This document shows, one piece after another, positions 1-7,978 of a DNA stretch of 64,000 nt (positions are counted from its first letter, which is position 1; every line of letters begins with the position of its first letter). Both the position numbers and the translations under genes were made by a program. The notes under the pieces are model-generated. The model made no database searches and was not told where the DNA came from. It was given only the letters and a program-made list of their open reading frames with translations. The stretch comes from an uncultured Kangiella sp. (lineage in GTDB: Bacteria; Pseudomonadota; Gammaproteobacteria; Enterobacterales; Kangiellaceae): assembly GCA_947503435.1 (NCBI GenBank), contig CANNDL010000005.1, positions 124,001 to 188,000 of the forward strand, given 5' to 3'.

Positions 1-155
1 TTAGAGATTTTCTTAGCAGCATTAAGCTCAGCTAAACTACGTTGCCCATAATTAAAGCTCATGGTGTAGCAGTCAAACCCCTGTTCTTTGGCCATAGCCA
101 ATGCGGTGGTTGAGTCTAACCCACCTGAAAGTAAAACAACGGCTTTCTTAGACAC
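1..155 (-). CDS. queC: 7-cyano-7-deazaguanine synthase QueC (N-terminal fragment)
   Basis: Only the first 51 codons are inside the window; the gene runs off the left edge. QueC is an ATP-dependent cytoplasmic enzyme that converts 7-carboxy-7-deazaguanine to preQ0, the nitrile precursor of queuosine. The visible N-terminus begins [20 protein letters not shown], where SGGxDS is the PP-loop ATP-binding motif, followed by the family-typical SFNYGQR segment. The start is a GTG at 155 lying 8 bases inside the end of queE, with GGAGAAG just upstream, so the two genes are probably translationally coupled. The product of QueE is the substrate of QueC, which supports both calls. Confidence 0.93.
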   Translation of the reverse strand, partial: MSKKAVVLLSGGLDSTTALAMAKEQGFDCYTMSFNYGQRSLAELNAAKKIS

Positions 156-789
156 CGGTCTTCTCCCCCCAAATGATCTTATGCAGCTGCACTTGCATAC
201 GAACTTTTAATTTACCCTTCAAAATCCATTCTGCTAATTTTTGGTACTCCACTTGGCCATAGCTGGGCGAAAAGAGCACTTCACATTTATCCGTTAAGCC
301 ATGCTGTTCGACTGTCATCTTGGCCCAATCAAAATCCTTACGACTACAAATTACAAACTTAACCTGATCGGTAGCTTTAAGATGATCGATATTTGAGTAT
401 AAATTTTTTGACATTTCGCCAGAATCCGGTGTTTTAAGATCCATCACTGTCATAACACGTGGATCCAAAGGCTCAATATCATTGGCTCCGCCAGTTTCAG
501 TAGAAACTTGGTAGCCTTTATCACAAAGCATGGTAAAGAAATCAAAAACTCTTTTCTGCGCTAAAGGTTCACCACCTGTGATACAAACATTGTCACAGCC
601 GTATTTCGCAATTTCATTAAGAATTTCTTCGTAAGTCATCCACTCACCTCCGCCAAAAGCGTAATCGGTGTCACAATAGATACAGCGAAGCGGGCAACCC
701 GTCAGACGCACGAATACCGTCGGCAAGCCAACGGTTAGGCTCTCACCTTGAAGAGAATGAAAAATTTCAGTGATTCTTAATTTGCTCAA
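148..789 (-). CDS. queE: 7-carboxy-7-deazaguanine synthase QueE
   Basis: QueE is a radical-SAM enzyme of queuosine precursor synthesis that converts 6-carboxytetrahydropterin to 7-carboxy-7-deazaguanine. The 213-residue protein has the [13 protein letters not shown]-terminal signature and, near residues 32-40, the [11 protein letters not shown] segment whose three cysteines (CxxxCxxC) bind the 4Fe-4S cluster. TGGEPL near residue 72 is the radical-SAM glycine motif. The start is TTG at 789; no in-frame ATG gives the conserved N-terminus. A sigma-70-like promoter lies about 30 bases upstream. The gene overlaps queC by 8 bases. QueF, which uses the final product of this pathway, is encoded about 59 kb away in the same window. 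Confidence 0.94.
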   Translation of the reverse strand: MSKLRITEIFHSLQGESLTVGLPTVFVRLTGCPLRCIYCDTDYAFGGGEWMTYEEILNEIAKYGCDNVCITGGEPLAQKRVFDFFTMLCDKGYQVSTETGGANDIEPLDPRVMTVMDLKTPDSGEMSKNLYSNIDHLKATDQVKFVICSRKDFDWAKMTVEQHGLTDKCEVLFSPSYGQVEYQKLAEWILKGKLKVRMQVQLHKIIWGEKTGV

Positions 790-819
790 AACATACAGCC
801 AATATAAATAATTGCGCGA

Positions 820-849
820 ATTATAGTCGATTACACATCGTTAAGACAA
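820..849 (-). promoter_or_regulatory. sigma-70-like promoter of queE-queC
   Basis: On the minus strand, TTGTCT (849-844) and a perfect TATAAT (825-820) are separated by 18 bases. The queE start codon lies about 30 bases below the -10 box, which implies a short leader. I see no preQ1-type riboswitch in this leader. The call rests on consensus match alone. Confidence 0.6.
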
Positions 850-853
850 AGAA

Positions 854-873
854 AAAGGCGCCTTAGCGCCTTT
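854..873 (-). terminator. rho-independent terminator after cpoB
   Basis: An 8-bp perfect GC-rich stem (AAAGGCGC with GCGCCTTT) around a 4-base loop is followed on the minus strand by a T run. It closes the tol-pal-cpoB transcription unit and separates it from the queE promoter. Confidence 0.85.
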
Positions 874-891
874 ATTATTTCTCAGTATAAT

Positions 892-1623
892 CTAAATCGT
901 TTCTAATTTTGCCTTGGCTAACTTACCCGCCGTAGTATCAGGAAACTCTTTTGCTGCTTGCTGATAATAAGCTCTCGCAGCGTTCACATTTCCTCGCACC
1001 TCTTCTAACTGACCTAGTTTTAAAATCGCCACATCGGTCTTGTTGGCGCCGGGGAATTCGGCATAAACAGCTTTGAATTGAGCTTCAGCTTGCTCATATT
1101 CACTATCTTTCATGTGAAGTTGACCAAGCCAAAAGTGGGCATTGGAAGCCAATGGTTCTTGCGGATAAGCTTCTAGAAAGCTTTTAAAAGAGCTTTTTGC
1201 AAAGGCAAACTGTTTATCTTTATATTGAGTAAATGCCTTGTTGTATGCATCTTGCACCTCAGAGCTTGCAGTCGCAGGATTGGTATCTCCATTTTCTGCA
1301 ACTTCACCCGTTTCATCTACTGGCTGAGCTACGCCTGCAGCTTGAATACGTTTATCCAAATCGATATAAAGATCTCTTTGTTGCTTAGATAATTGATTCA
1401 TACGGTAGTCTTGCTCTTCAAGTTGTCCCCGCAATTGTCGAACTTCTTGTTGAAGTTGATTTATTTGTAGCACCAATTCTGCAATCAACTGGCTTTGTTG
1501 ATTATTACGAGCTTGTTGTTTAGCACGTGCATCTTGAGCATCAACGACAGGAGCCGCTGCATAAAGCCCGTTTACCCCAAATGATAAACCCAACAACACA
1601 ACTGCAAAAATTTTCAACTTCAT
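892..1623 (-). CDS. cpoB: Cell division coordinator CpoB (YbgF), periplasmic TPR protein
   Basis: CpoB is a periplasmic protein that links Tol-Pal outer-membrane constriction to peptidoglycan synthesis at the septum. From the ATG at 1623 the product is 243 residues; a TTG seven codons upstream is possible, but the ATG places the signal peptide (MKLKIFAVVLLGL..) at the very N-terminus. A glutamine-rich coiled coil (about residues 30-85, with LVLQINQLQQEVRQLRGQLE) matches the trimerisation domain. A low-complexity linker follows, then a TPR domain from about residue 120 with repeats such as FWLGQLHMKDSEYEQAEAQF. It is the last gene of the Tol-Pal cluster, its usual place. Confidence 0.93.
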   Translation of the reverse strand: MKLKIFAVVLLGLSFGVNGLYAAAPVVDAQDARAKQQARNNQQSQLIAELVLQINQLQQEVRQLRGQLEEQDYRMNQLSKQQRDLYIDLDKRIQAAGVAQPVDETGEVAENGDTNPATASSEVQDAYNKAFTQYKDKQFAFAKSSFKSFLEAYPQEPLASNAHFWLGQLHMKDSEYEQAEAQFKAVYAEFPGANKTDVAILKLGQLEEVRGNVNAARAYYQQAAKEFPDTTAGKLAKAKLETI

Positions 1624-1674
1624 AAAAATACCGTATGACTTCAATTTGTTCTATTTAACAATAATATAGACGAA

Positions 1675-2205
1675 TTATTTGTAGCTAAGTTCTACACGAC
1701 GATTTTTCGCCCAAGAAGCTTCTTCATGGCCAGTCACCGCAGGAGATTCCTCACCAAAACTGACCACTTCAATTTGGCTATCAGCAACACCAAAAGTACG
1801 TAACAATTGCGCTACGGCTTTGGCGCGACGTTCACCTAAGGCTAAGTTATATTCTGGCGTACCACGCTCATCGGCATGGCCTTGCAATATAACGCTACGA
1901 TTCTCATCCACCATACGATCAGCGTGTAATCGCAACATTTCAGTATACTCAGAATCAATCACATCTTGGTCAAACCCAAAGTAGATAGTAGTGCTATCTA
2001 GCAATGCTTGAATTCGTTGAGCTTCAGCATCTGCACGACGCTGTGCTTCTTCAGCAGCTCTCTGGGCGGCTAATTGTTCAGCAGTAGGCCCGGTGTTTTG
2101 GCTAACGCCTGTATTGTCAGAAGTGTCGCTAGGTTTTGTCGTGCTACAAGCCGAAATTACTAAAGCAAATACAGCCAGAGCAACCAATTTCATTATATGT
2201 TTCAT
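1675..2205 (-). CDS. pal: Peptidoglycan-associated lipoprotein Pal
   Basis: Pal is an outer-membrane lipoprotein that binds peptidoglycan and TolB. The ATG at 2205 has GGAG 8 bases upstream and is preferred over an upstream TTG at 2217, giving 176 residues. The signal peptide ends in a lipobox VISAC, with lipidated Cys near residue 20. An alanine/glutamine-rich linker follows, then an OmpA-like domain with YFGFDQDVI, GHADERGTPEYN and the NRRVELSYK C-terminus, which carry the diaminopimelate-binding Asp and Arg. It sits between tolB and cpoB as in other gammaproteobacteria. Confidence 0.97.
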   Translation of the reverse strand: MKHIMKLVALAVFALVISACSTTKPSDTSDNTGVSQNTGPTAEQLAAQRAAEEAQRRADAEAQRIQALLDSTTIYFGFDQDVIDSEYTEMLRLHADRMVDENRSVILQGHADERGTPEYNLALGERRAKAVAQLLRTFGVADSQIEVVSFGEESPAVTGHEEASWAKNRRVELSYK

Positions 2206-2247
2206 TGTTTTCTCCAAAAGAAGTAAAAATTATATCTAATTAAAAAA

Positions 2248-3600
2248 TTACAGCAAAAAAGGTGACCAAGCAGGCGCTTTTACTTCGCCCGTGGTGCTTG
2301 GTATAGGCATACCAAAACGACCATCCATCGAAATGGTACTTAAAACTTTTTGACGGCCGTCAACCGTCGAGTAAATAATCATACTACCGTTTGGGGCAAT
2401 AGATAAAGACTCATCTAAGTGTGTTTTAGTTAATATATTAATGGTTCCCGTACCAAGTTCCTGAGAAGCGAGATGGAAATTACCATTATTCTGGTGCACC
2501 ATTACGATGGACTTACCGTCTGGGCTAAATTCAGCGCCAGCATTATAGCGCCCTTCAAAAGTAACCCGTTTAGTATCGCCAGAACTTAAAAACACTTGAT
2601 AGATTTGCGGCCGACCGCCTCGATCTGAAGTAAATACTAAGCTTTCTCCATCAGGACTCCAAGAAGGTTCAGTATCAATCGCATAATGACGGGTCAATCG
2701 TTGCAACTTACGTGTTGCCAGTTCCATGATATAAATTTCAGGGTTGCCATCTTTAGACAGAACCATTGCCATTTTAGTGCCATCTGGCGACCAAGCCGGC
2801 GCGCTATTAAAACCTTTATAACTGGCTAAAGTCGTTCTTTGCGCTTGGGCTAAGTGTTGAATCACGATCTCAGAGCGACCATTCTCAAAGGTCACATAAG
2901 CCAACTGCTGACCGTCAGGAGACCAAGCTGGTGACATAATTGGTAACCGTGAGGAAAAAATTCGCTGGGCGCCATAACCATCGCTATCTGCAACAAAGAG
3001 CTGATAAGGATTTGGCTGACTTCTATCCACTTCCACGTAAGCTACTTGAGTAGCAAAAGCACCTCGCTCACCAGTTAGAGCTTGATATATTTCGTCAGCA
3101 GCAATATGAGCATTCCAACGGTAATTGTCATTACTAATAATTTTGTCTTTTAACAGCATTAAATGATGCGACTGTTCAATAATCGGATAAGAACCGTCTT
3201 CTATGTCAGACTCAAAAATAGCCTTATCATTATAAGGGTCAACTAAATCATAAGAAACTTGATAAGTACCTGGGCTTTTTTCTTTTACCACCCCGTAAAC
3301 AACCGCATCAACACCTAGCTGTTTCCAAAGGCTCAAGTCTACTTGCTCAACCGCTGCGGGTCTCTGCGGTAAATCCGCAATTGCAGTAACTTTAAACTTG
3401 CCAGAACGAGCTAAATCATCAGCTATTATTTTGGCAAAATCAAAAGGAGGCGCAACTACGATAGTTGAAGCTTCAAACGCAAAAGGGACTACTGCTATCG
3501 GCCTTGCGTCATCACGTCCTTCCGTTATTAAAATTTCAATTTCAGCCTTCAATGGCAAACTGATTAGTACCATTAATAATGTTGCTAATAATTTTTTCAT
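2248..3600 (-). CDS. tolB: Tol-Pal system periplasmic protein TolB
   Basis: TolB is the periplasmic beta-propeller that shuttles between Pal and TolA. The 450-residue protein has an N-terminal signal peptide ending near LPLKA. A TolB N-terminal domain follows (about residues 22-165), then a six-bladed propeller with repeated xxWSPDG blade motifs (SPAWSPDGQ, APAWSPDGT, EPSWSPDGE, AEFSPDGK). Length and organisation match E. coli TolB. The ATG start has AGGA a few bases upstream. It lies 13 bases below tolA, consistent with one transcript. Confidence 0.97.
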   Translation of the reverse strand: MKKLLATLLMVLISLPLKAEIEILITEGRDDARPIAVVPFAFEASTIVVAPPFDFAKIIADDLARSGKFKVTAIADLPQRPAAVEQVDLSLWKQLGVDAVVYGVVKEKSPGTYQVSYDLVDPYNDKAIFESDIEDGSYPIIEQSHHLMLLKDKIISNDNYRWNAHIAADEIYQALTGERGAFATQVAYVEVDRSQPNPYQLFVADSDGYGAQRIFSSRLPIMSPAWSPDGQQLAYVTFENGRSEIVIQHLAQAQRTTLASYKGFNSAPAWSPDGTKMAMVLSKDGNPEIYIMELATRKLQRLTRHYAIDTEPSWSPDGESLVFTSDRGGRPQIYQVFLSSGDTKRVTFEGRYNAGAEFSPDGKSIVMVHQNNGNFHLASQELGTGTINILTKTHLDESLSIAPNGSMIIYSTVDGRQKVLSTISMDGRFGMPIPSTTGEVKAPAWSPFLL

Positions 3601-3613
3601 AGCTTTCCTAAAC

Positions 3614-4543
3614 TTAGTTTTCTTTTTGACTGGGATCGAATTTCATTCTAAAAGATTTCAATTCCGCCATAACTTGAGGATCATCTGATGAAGGTAACGG
3701 AGCAGCTCTATTAATTGCTGTTTCCGCAGACTCACAATATCCATCATCACCGTCAATTGCTTCGATGTTCAATACAATTCCACCGGGCCCCATACTAATG
3801 CGCACAATGCATACACCTGTATATTGTGGGATATCCCAATTTCTAATGATTTTAGACTGAATAGCCGCTTGAATTTTCTGTACCTCGCTCATTATTTGAG
3901 TTTGACGCACATCACCTTTATCGGCTTCAAACAACTCATCGTCTAAACTCGCCATCTGCTCTTCTAGTTCACGGCGTTTGCGCTCAGCTTCTTCGCGCTT
4001 TTTACGTTCAGCTTCTGTTTTTTTACGTTTTTCTTCTTCAATACGTTTACGTTCGGCTTCTTTTTTCTTTTTTTCCGCTTCAGCCTTGCGCTTATTCTCA
4101 GCGTCTATTTCTGCTTTTTTCTTAGCTTCATCAGCCAAACGTTGTTTTTCAAGTTCAGCCTCTTGCTGTTTTTTCTTTTCCAGCTCTAAACGTTGTTTTT
4201 CGGCATCTACTTGCTGCTGTTTTTCTTGCTCAGCTACTTTCTGCTTTTCAAGCTCTTGTTGTCGTTCTAACTCCTGTTGGCGGGCAAGTTCTTGCTGACG
4301 CTTTTGCTCTTTTTCGCGCGCTTGCTCAATCTCTTGCTGTCTCTTTTGTTGTCTTTTTAAGCTTGATGCATCGCGCTTCGGCGTTTCTGGTGCCGTGACC
4401 AACTTTGCTTGTACCGGTGCATCGACAAATTGTTTGGGAGATTCCTCTTTATCGAAGGCAAAATTCCATACCAATGCCGCAAGCAAAACCAAGTGCAAAA
4501 CGATTGCCAAAATAAAAGGAACTATATTTTTTTTATGTGACAA
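3614..4543 (-). CDS. tolA: Cell envelope integrity protein TolA
   Basis: TolA is the inner-membrane protein that spans the periplasm and couples TolQR to TolB and Pal. The 309-residue product has one N-terminal membrane segment (about residues 8-27, VPFILAIVLHLVLLAALVWN). A long, strongly charged Lys/Glu/Gln helix follows (about residues 50-205), then a short C-terminal domain with NWDIPQYTGVCIVRI and two cysteines typical of domain III. The start is TTG at 4543 with AAGG upstream; no in-frame ATG precedes the membrane segment. The repetitive central coding region explains a long spurious antisense open frame here. Confidence 0.95.
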   Translation of the reverse strand: MSHKKNIVPFILAIVLHLVLLAALVWNFAFDKEESPKQFVDAPVQAKLVTAPETPKRDASSLKRQQKRQQEIEQAREKEQKRQQELARQQELERQQELEKQKVAEQEKQQQVDAEKQRLELEKKKQQEAELEKQRLADEAKKKAEIDAENKRKAEAEKKKKEAERKRIEEEKRKKTEAERKKREEAERKRRELEEQMASLDDELFEADKGDVRQTQIMSEVQKIQAAIQSKIIRNWDIPQYTGVCIVRISMGPGGIVLNIEAIDGDDGYCESAETAINRAAPLPSSDDPQVMAELKSFRMKFDPSQKEN

Positions 4544-4569
4544 TCTGGTTACCTTCTGCTCATAGCATT

Positions 4570-5004
4570 TTATTTTGCAGGGTTAGTCATTAAACTAACT
4601 TTATCAATCCCCGCCACTTCATTCATCATGCTTAGTAACTCTACGACCTTTCCGTAATCAGCACCTTTATCACCGCCCACTAAGACTAAAAGATCCGGCT
4701 TTTGTTGCAAGCGACTTTGAACTAAATCGATGGTTTCATCAATCGTATAAGCCACTTCATCTCGATCGCCGGCAGTTATAAAGTGATACTCGCCTTCTGC
4801 TGTTATCTCGATAATAATAGAGTTTTCAGCAGTAGCCACTGACGGCGGCGCTGAAGCATTTGGCAAGTCAACGTCTACACCTGCAGTGATAGCGGTCGCT
4901 GTGATCATTAAAATCACCATCAATACCAGCATCACATCAATGTAAGGAACCACATTGATTTCTGCTTTGGGTCGACGACGAGTTCGGCGAATTAAATGAG
5001 CCAT
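4570..5004 (-). CDS. tolR: Tol-Pal system protein TolR
   Basis: TolR is the ExbD-like inner-membrane partner of TolQ that uses proton-motive force to energise TolA. The 144-residue protein has a short cytoplasmic Arg-rich N-terminus and a single membrane helix beginning NVVPYIDVMLVLMVI, in which the Asp is the conserved proton-pathway residue. A periplasmic domain follows, ending DKVSLMTNPAK. It is 17 bases downstream of tolQ and 26 bases upstream of tolA. Confidence 0.97.
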   Translation of the reverse strand: MAHLIRRTRRRPKAEINVVPYIDVMLVLMVILMITATAITAGVDVDLPNASAPPSVATAENSIIIEITAEGEYHFITAGDRDEVAYTIDETIDLVQSRLQQKPDLLVLVGGDKGADYGKVVELLSMMNEVAGIDKVSLMTNPAK

Positions 5005-5021
5005 AAGCTATTAAACCTCAG

Positions 5022-5705
5022 TTAACCCTTACTATGCGCCTTGCGATGCAACACGCCTGAAAACTCCTCAAGAAAGTTTTCGTATTGCGTCTCAATACGC
5101 TGCAAGCGATTAGTAAATCGGTTATAAGCAATTACTGCTGGAATTGCAGCAAACAAGCCCATAGCCGTAGCAATCAAAGCTTCAGCAATTCCCGGAGCAA
5201 CCATTGCCAGTGTTGCCTGCTTAACAGAGCCCAGTGCTATAAAGGAGTTCATGATCCCCCACACGGTTCCGAATAAACCTATATAAGGTGTTACTGAACC
5301 TACGGTTGCTAAAAACGATAAGTTCCTTTCTAGCTTTTCAATTTCACGACTGTGAGATACACGCATGGAACGATGCGTGCCATCCATTACTGCATCAGCT
5401 GAAGTGCCTTCTTGACTTCGCAAACGAGCAAATTCACGATAGCCCGATTGAAATAAAGACTCTAAGCCAACCGCAGGCTTGGCTCTTTGGTTCAAATCTG
5501 AGAACAATTTACTCAAATCAATACCCGACCAAAATTTATCTTCGAATTTCCGGCCTTCGCGTAACGCTTTATTTAACACTGCTGAGCGTTGAAAAATCAT
5601 TGCCCAAGAAACTATCGAGATCAAAAGCAACAATGCCATTATGGCTTGTACCGGAACACTTGCTTTAACAATCAAATCGATAATCGACAAATCAGCACCA
5701 GTCAC
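5022..5705 (-). CDS. tolQ: Tol-Pal system protein TolQ
   Basis: TolQ is the MotA/ExbB-family proton-channel subunit of the Tol motor. The 227-residue protein has three predicted membrane segments: near residues 15-37 (VQAIMALLLLISIVSWAMIF), around 130-155 (LSFLATVGSVTPYIGLFGTV) and around 165-195. GLFGTVWGIM is the family signature. The start is GTG at 5705, inside the last codons of ybgC, with GGAG 8 bases upstream. The 14-base overlap with ybgC points to translational coupling. Confidence 0.97.
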   Translation of the reverse strand: MTGADLSIIDLIVKASVPVQAIMALLLLISIVSWAMIFQRSAVLNKALREGRKFEDKFWSGIDLSKLFSDLNQRAKPAVGLESLFQSGYREFARLRSQEGTSADAVMDGTHRSMRVSHSREIEKLERNLSFLATVGSVTPYIGLFGTVWGIMNSFIALGSVKQATLAMVAPGIAEALIATAMGLFAAIPAVIAYNRFTNRLQRIETQYENFLEEFSGVLHRKAHSKG

Positions 5706-6123
5706 TGGCTATCTCCTCTACTAAATAATCAGGCATGGATATGGGAATCATCGTATTCACATCCACACAGGCAACCTTAATCGTTGCTTCGTTTAATAAT
5801 TTCTCTTCGCCATTTTTACCTGCTTCTTCCATCACTACCTGCTGATGAAAAACAACACTGGCTCTTCTTGATTTTACTATTTGGGTTTTCACCAAAAGTT
5901 TATCGTTAAATCGAGCCGGTGCAAAATAACGGGCGTCCACGTGAGCTACTGCAAATGCCAAACCTTGCTCAATCAAAACGTCCTGATCATAACCAAGGCT
6001 ACGCAGCCATTCTGTGCGCGCACGCTCATAAAATTTCAAATAATTGGCGTAATAGACCACGCCCGCCACATCCGTATCTTCATAATAGACTCGAACGGGT
6101 AAAATAAATTCAGCTTTACTCAT
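5692..6123 (-). CDS. ybgC: Tol-Pal-associated acyl-CoA thioesterase YbgC
   Basis: YbgC is a hot-dog-fold cytoplasmic thioesterase associated with the Tol-Pal operon; characterised homologues hydrolyse acyl-CoA or acyl-ACP. The 143-residue sequence contains the family active-site segment YYEDTDVAGVVYYANYLKF near residues 13-31, with catalytic Asp, and ERARTEWLRSLG. It is first in the ybgC-tolQRAB-pal-cpoB set, overlapping tolQ. The 56-base gap to ruvB upstream contains no clear terminator, so co-transcription with ruvB is possible. Confidence 0.94.
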   Translation of the reverse strand: MSKAEFILPVRVYYEDTDVAGVVYYANYLKFYERARTEWLRSLGYDQDVLIEQGLAFAVAHVDARYFAPARFNDKLLVKTQIVKSRRASVVFHQQVVMEEAGKNGEEKLLNEATIKVACVDVNTMIPISMPDYLVEEIASDWC

Positions 6124-6179
6124 AATTTAACGCAAAGATTAGGTAAAAAGTGTTAATTTTTGTGTTCTTTATTTTAATG

Positions 6180-7199
6180 CTACTTAAACAAGTCGCCATC
6201 ACTCGGAACAATATCAAAGTGCTGATAGGCTAATTTTGTAGCAATTCGGCCCCGTGGCGTACGTTGAATGAAACCCTGCTGGATTAAAAATGGTTCAAGT
6301 ACATCATCAATGGTATCTCGTTCTTCGCCTATCGCAGCTGCAAGAGTATCAAGTCCAACTGGGCCACCACTGAATTTCTCAATAATGGTTAGCAGTAATT
6401 TTCTATCCATCATATCAAAGCCACGATCATCCACATCCAGCATATCTAAAGCTCGATTTGCAGTAATTTGATCAATAACGCCATCTGCTTTAATTTCCGC
6501 ATAATCCCTAACACGTCTTAGTAAACGATTGGCAATACGGGGAGTACCACGCGAGCGACGCGCCACTTCTGCGGCTCCGCCCTCTTCTATGCTTAAGCCT
6601 AAAATAGTTCCTGAGCGCATCACAATGCCCGTCAAATCTTTAACGTTATAAAACTCAAGGCGTTGAACGATACCGAAGCGGTCACGCAAAGGCGAAGTCA
6701 ATAAGCCCGCGCGAGTCGTAGCACCGACCAATGTAAATGGCGGTAAATCAAGTTTAATAGAGCGTGCTGCTGGTCCTTCACCAATCATAATATCCAATTG
6801 GTAATCTTCCATAGCGGGATACAAGACTTCTTCTACATGTGGACTTAAGCGGTGAATCTCATCAATAAACAAGACATCGTTAGGCTCTAAATTGGTTAGC
6901 ATTGCCGCTAAATCACCTGCTTTTTCTAACACGGGGCCAGAGGTGTGCTTAATACCCACATTCATTTCATTGGCTACAATATTGGCAAGCGTAGTTTTAC
7001 CTAAACCGGGCGGGCCAAAAATTAAAACATGATCCAGTGCATCTTTACGCTTTTGCGCAGCACTTAAGAAGATTTCCATTTGCTCACGAACTTTTTCTTG
7101 ACCAACATAGTCTTTTAAACTTGTTGGCCGAATAGCTCGGTCAAAGTGGTCTTCATCCCCCAGTTCATCGGGGTTTATTATTCTATCGTGTTCGATCAT
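6180..7199 (-). CDS. ruvB: Holliday junction branch-migration helicase RuvB
   Basis: RuvB is the hexameric AAA+ motor that drives branch migration with RuvA during recombination repair. The 339-residue sequence has the Walker [12 protein letters not shown] (about residue 63), Walker B FIDEIHR, sensor motif [18 protein letters not shown], the arginine finger region and a winged-helix C-terminus ([10 protein letters not shown]). It lies upstream of ybgC as usual, but ruvA and ruvC, which normally precede it, are absent; a divergent unrelated gene follows 158 bases away. I found no clear LexA-type operator in the 158-base upstream region. Confidence 0.98.
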   Translation of the reverse strand: MIEHDRIINPDELGDEDHFDRAIRPTSLKDYVGQEKVREQMEIFLSAAQKRKDALDHVLIFGPPGLGKTTLANIVANEMNVGIKHTSGPVLEKAGDLAAMLTNLEPNDVLFIDEIHRLSPHVEEVLYPAMEDYQLDIMIGEGPAARSIKLDLPPFTLVGATTRAGLLTSPLRDRFGIVQRLEFYNVKDLTGIVMRSGTILGLSIEEGGAAEVARRSRGTPRIANRLLRRVRDYAEIKADGVIDQITANRALDMLDVDDRGFDMMDRKLLLTIIEKFSGGPVGLDTLAAAIGEERDTIDDVLEPFLIQQGFIQRTPRGRIATKLAYQHFDIVPSDGDLFK

Positions 7200-7357
7200 A
7201 TTTAATTATAGTAACTGCTGTAATTTGTTGCTTCTCATCAAGTCTAAGTCTATCAAGGCTTTAGTGCAGATGAAACGACAATCCTTTGATTTCTTTCGAT
7301 TTCCATATTTCGTCAGTTTTCGGTATTCTGCTTAATAATTAAAATTATCTATAAATT

Positions 7358-7978
7358 ATGCGCATTATTCCCCAAAATCCCTTTGTTCGAATTTTAGTCT
7401 CAGCTTGCTTTGCATTTATAGGCTTTGGCACTTGGGGTTACTTTGCTAATTATGAAGCTGGGCATGATATTGCCTTACGCTCTGCTCTAGTCCAAGGTTC
7501 GATGAGCTTTTTACTTACTTTTGTTGGTAGCGCCATTATGGAATTTATGGTCAAACTGTCTGAAGATAATTTAAAGCGTTTTCTTCTGGCGGTCATTACC
7601 AACCTTGTGGCTGTCTATGGCTTTGTGATTAGTGGACACCTCATTAACGGAACTCCGAATATCTTTCTAACTATTTTGCCTGGGTTAATTATTACCTGTA
7701 TCTATTGCATTAGTTACTCTTGGTTTTTGACCTACGGTCATGCTGCAGGTGGAGACTATAAGATGGTGCAGTTACTAAAACTAAATGATGACTCACAGTT
7801 ATTAAAAGCGGAAGAACTATTAGTCGCTTTAACTAGCGCGGATAAATTACAAGCTCGTAGAGTGATTAATGATATTGAATTAGGTCGAATGTCTTCACTT
7901 TATGTAAAGACTAAAGAGCAACAAATTGAGTTAATTGCAGAGCTGAATTCGTTAGGAATAAGCTCTAAGCCCCTTTAA
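7358..7978 (+). CDS. Unknown inner-membrane protein
   Basis: I do not recognise this 206-residue protein. It has a short basic N-terminus and about four hydrophobic segments: residues 8-28, 45-65, 80-98 and 105-125 (LTILPGLIITCIYCISYSWF). A soluble C-terminal tail of about 75 residues is rich in Leu, Lys and Glu (LLKAEELLVALTSADKL). The ATG at 7358 has a poor ribosome binding site. It is divergent from ruvB and converges on yheS with a 4-base overlap of stop codons. It occupies the spot where ruvA or ruvC would be expected but resembles neither. Confidence 0.75.
   Translation: MRIIPQNPFVRILVSACFAFIGFGTWGYFANYEAGHDIALRSALVQGSMSFLLTFVGSAIMEFMVKLSEDNLKRFLLAVITNLVAVYGFVISGHLINGTPNIFLTILPGLIITCIYCISYSWFLTYGHAAGGDYKMVQLLKLNDDSQLLKAEELLVALTSADKLQARRVINDIELGRMSSLYVKTKEQQIELIAELNSLGISSKPL

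Noticed and set aside
3978-4298. Long plus-strand open frame rich in Ser/Phe/Arg opposite tolA
   Set aside because: It is an antisense reading of the Lys/Glu/Gln-rich helix of TolA; the strong composition bias removes stop codons in the opposite frame. It has no domain and no plausible promoter.
7200-7357. LexA operator searched for upstream of ruvB
   Set aside because: No CTG-N10-CAG palindrome of the E. coli type was found in the 158 bases.
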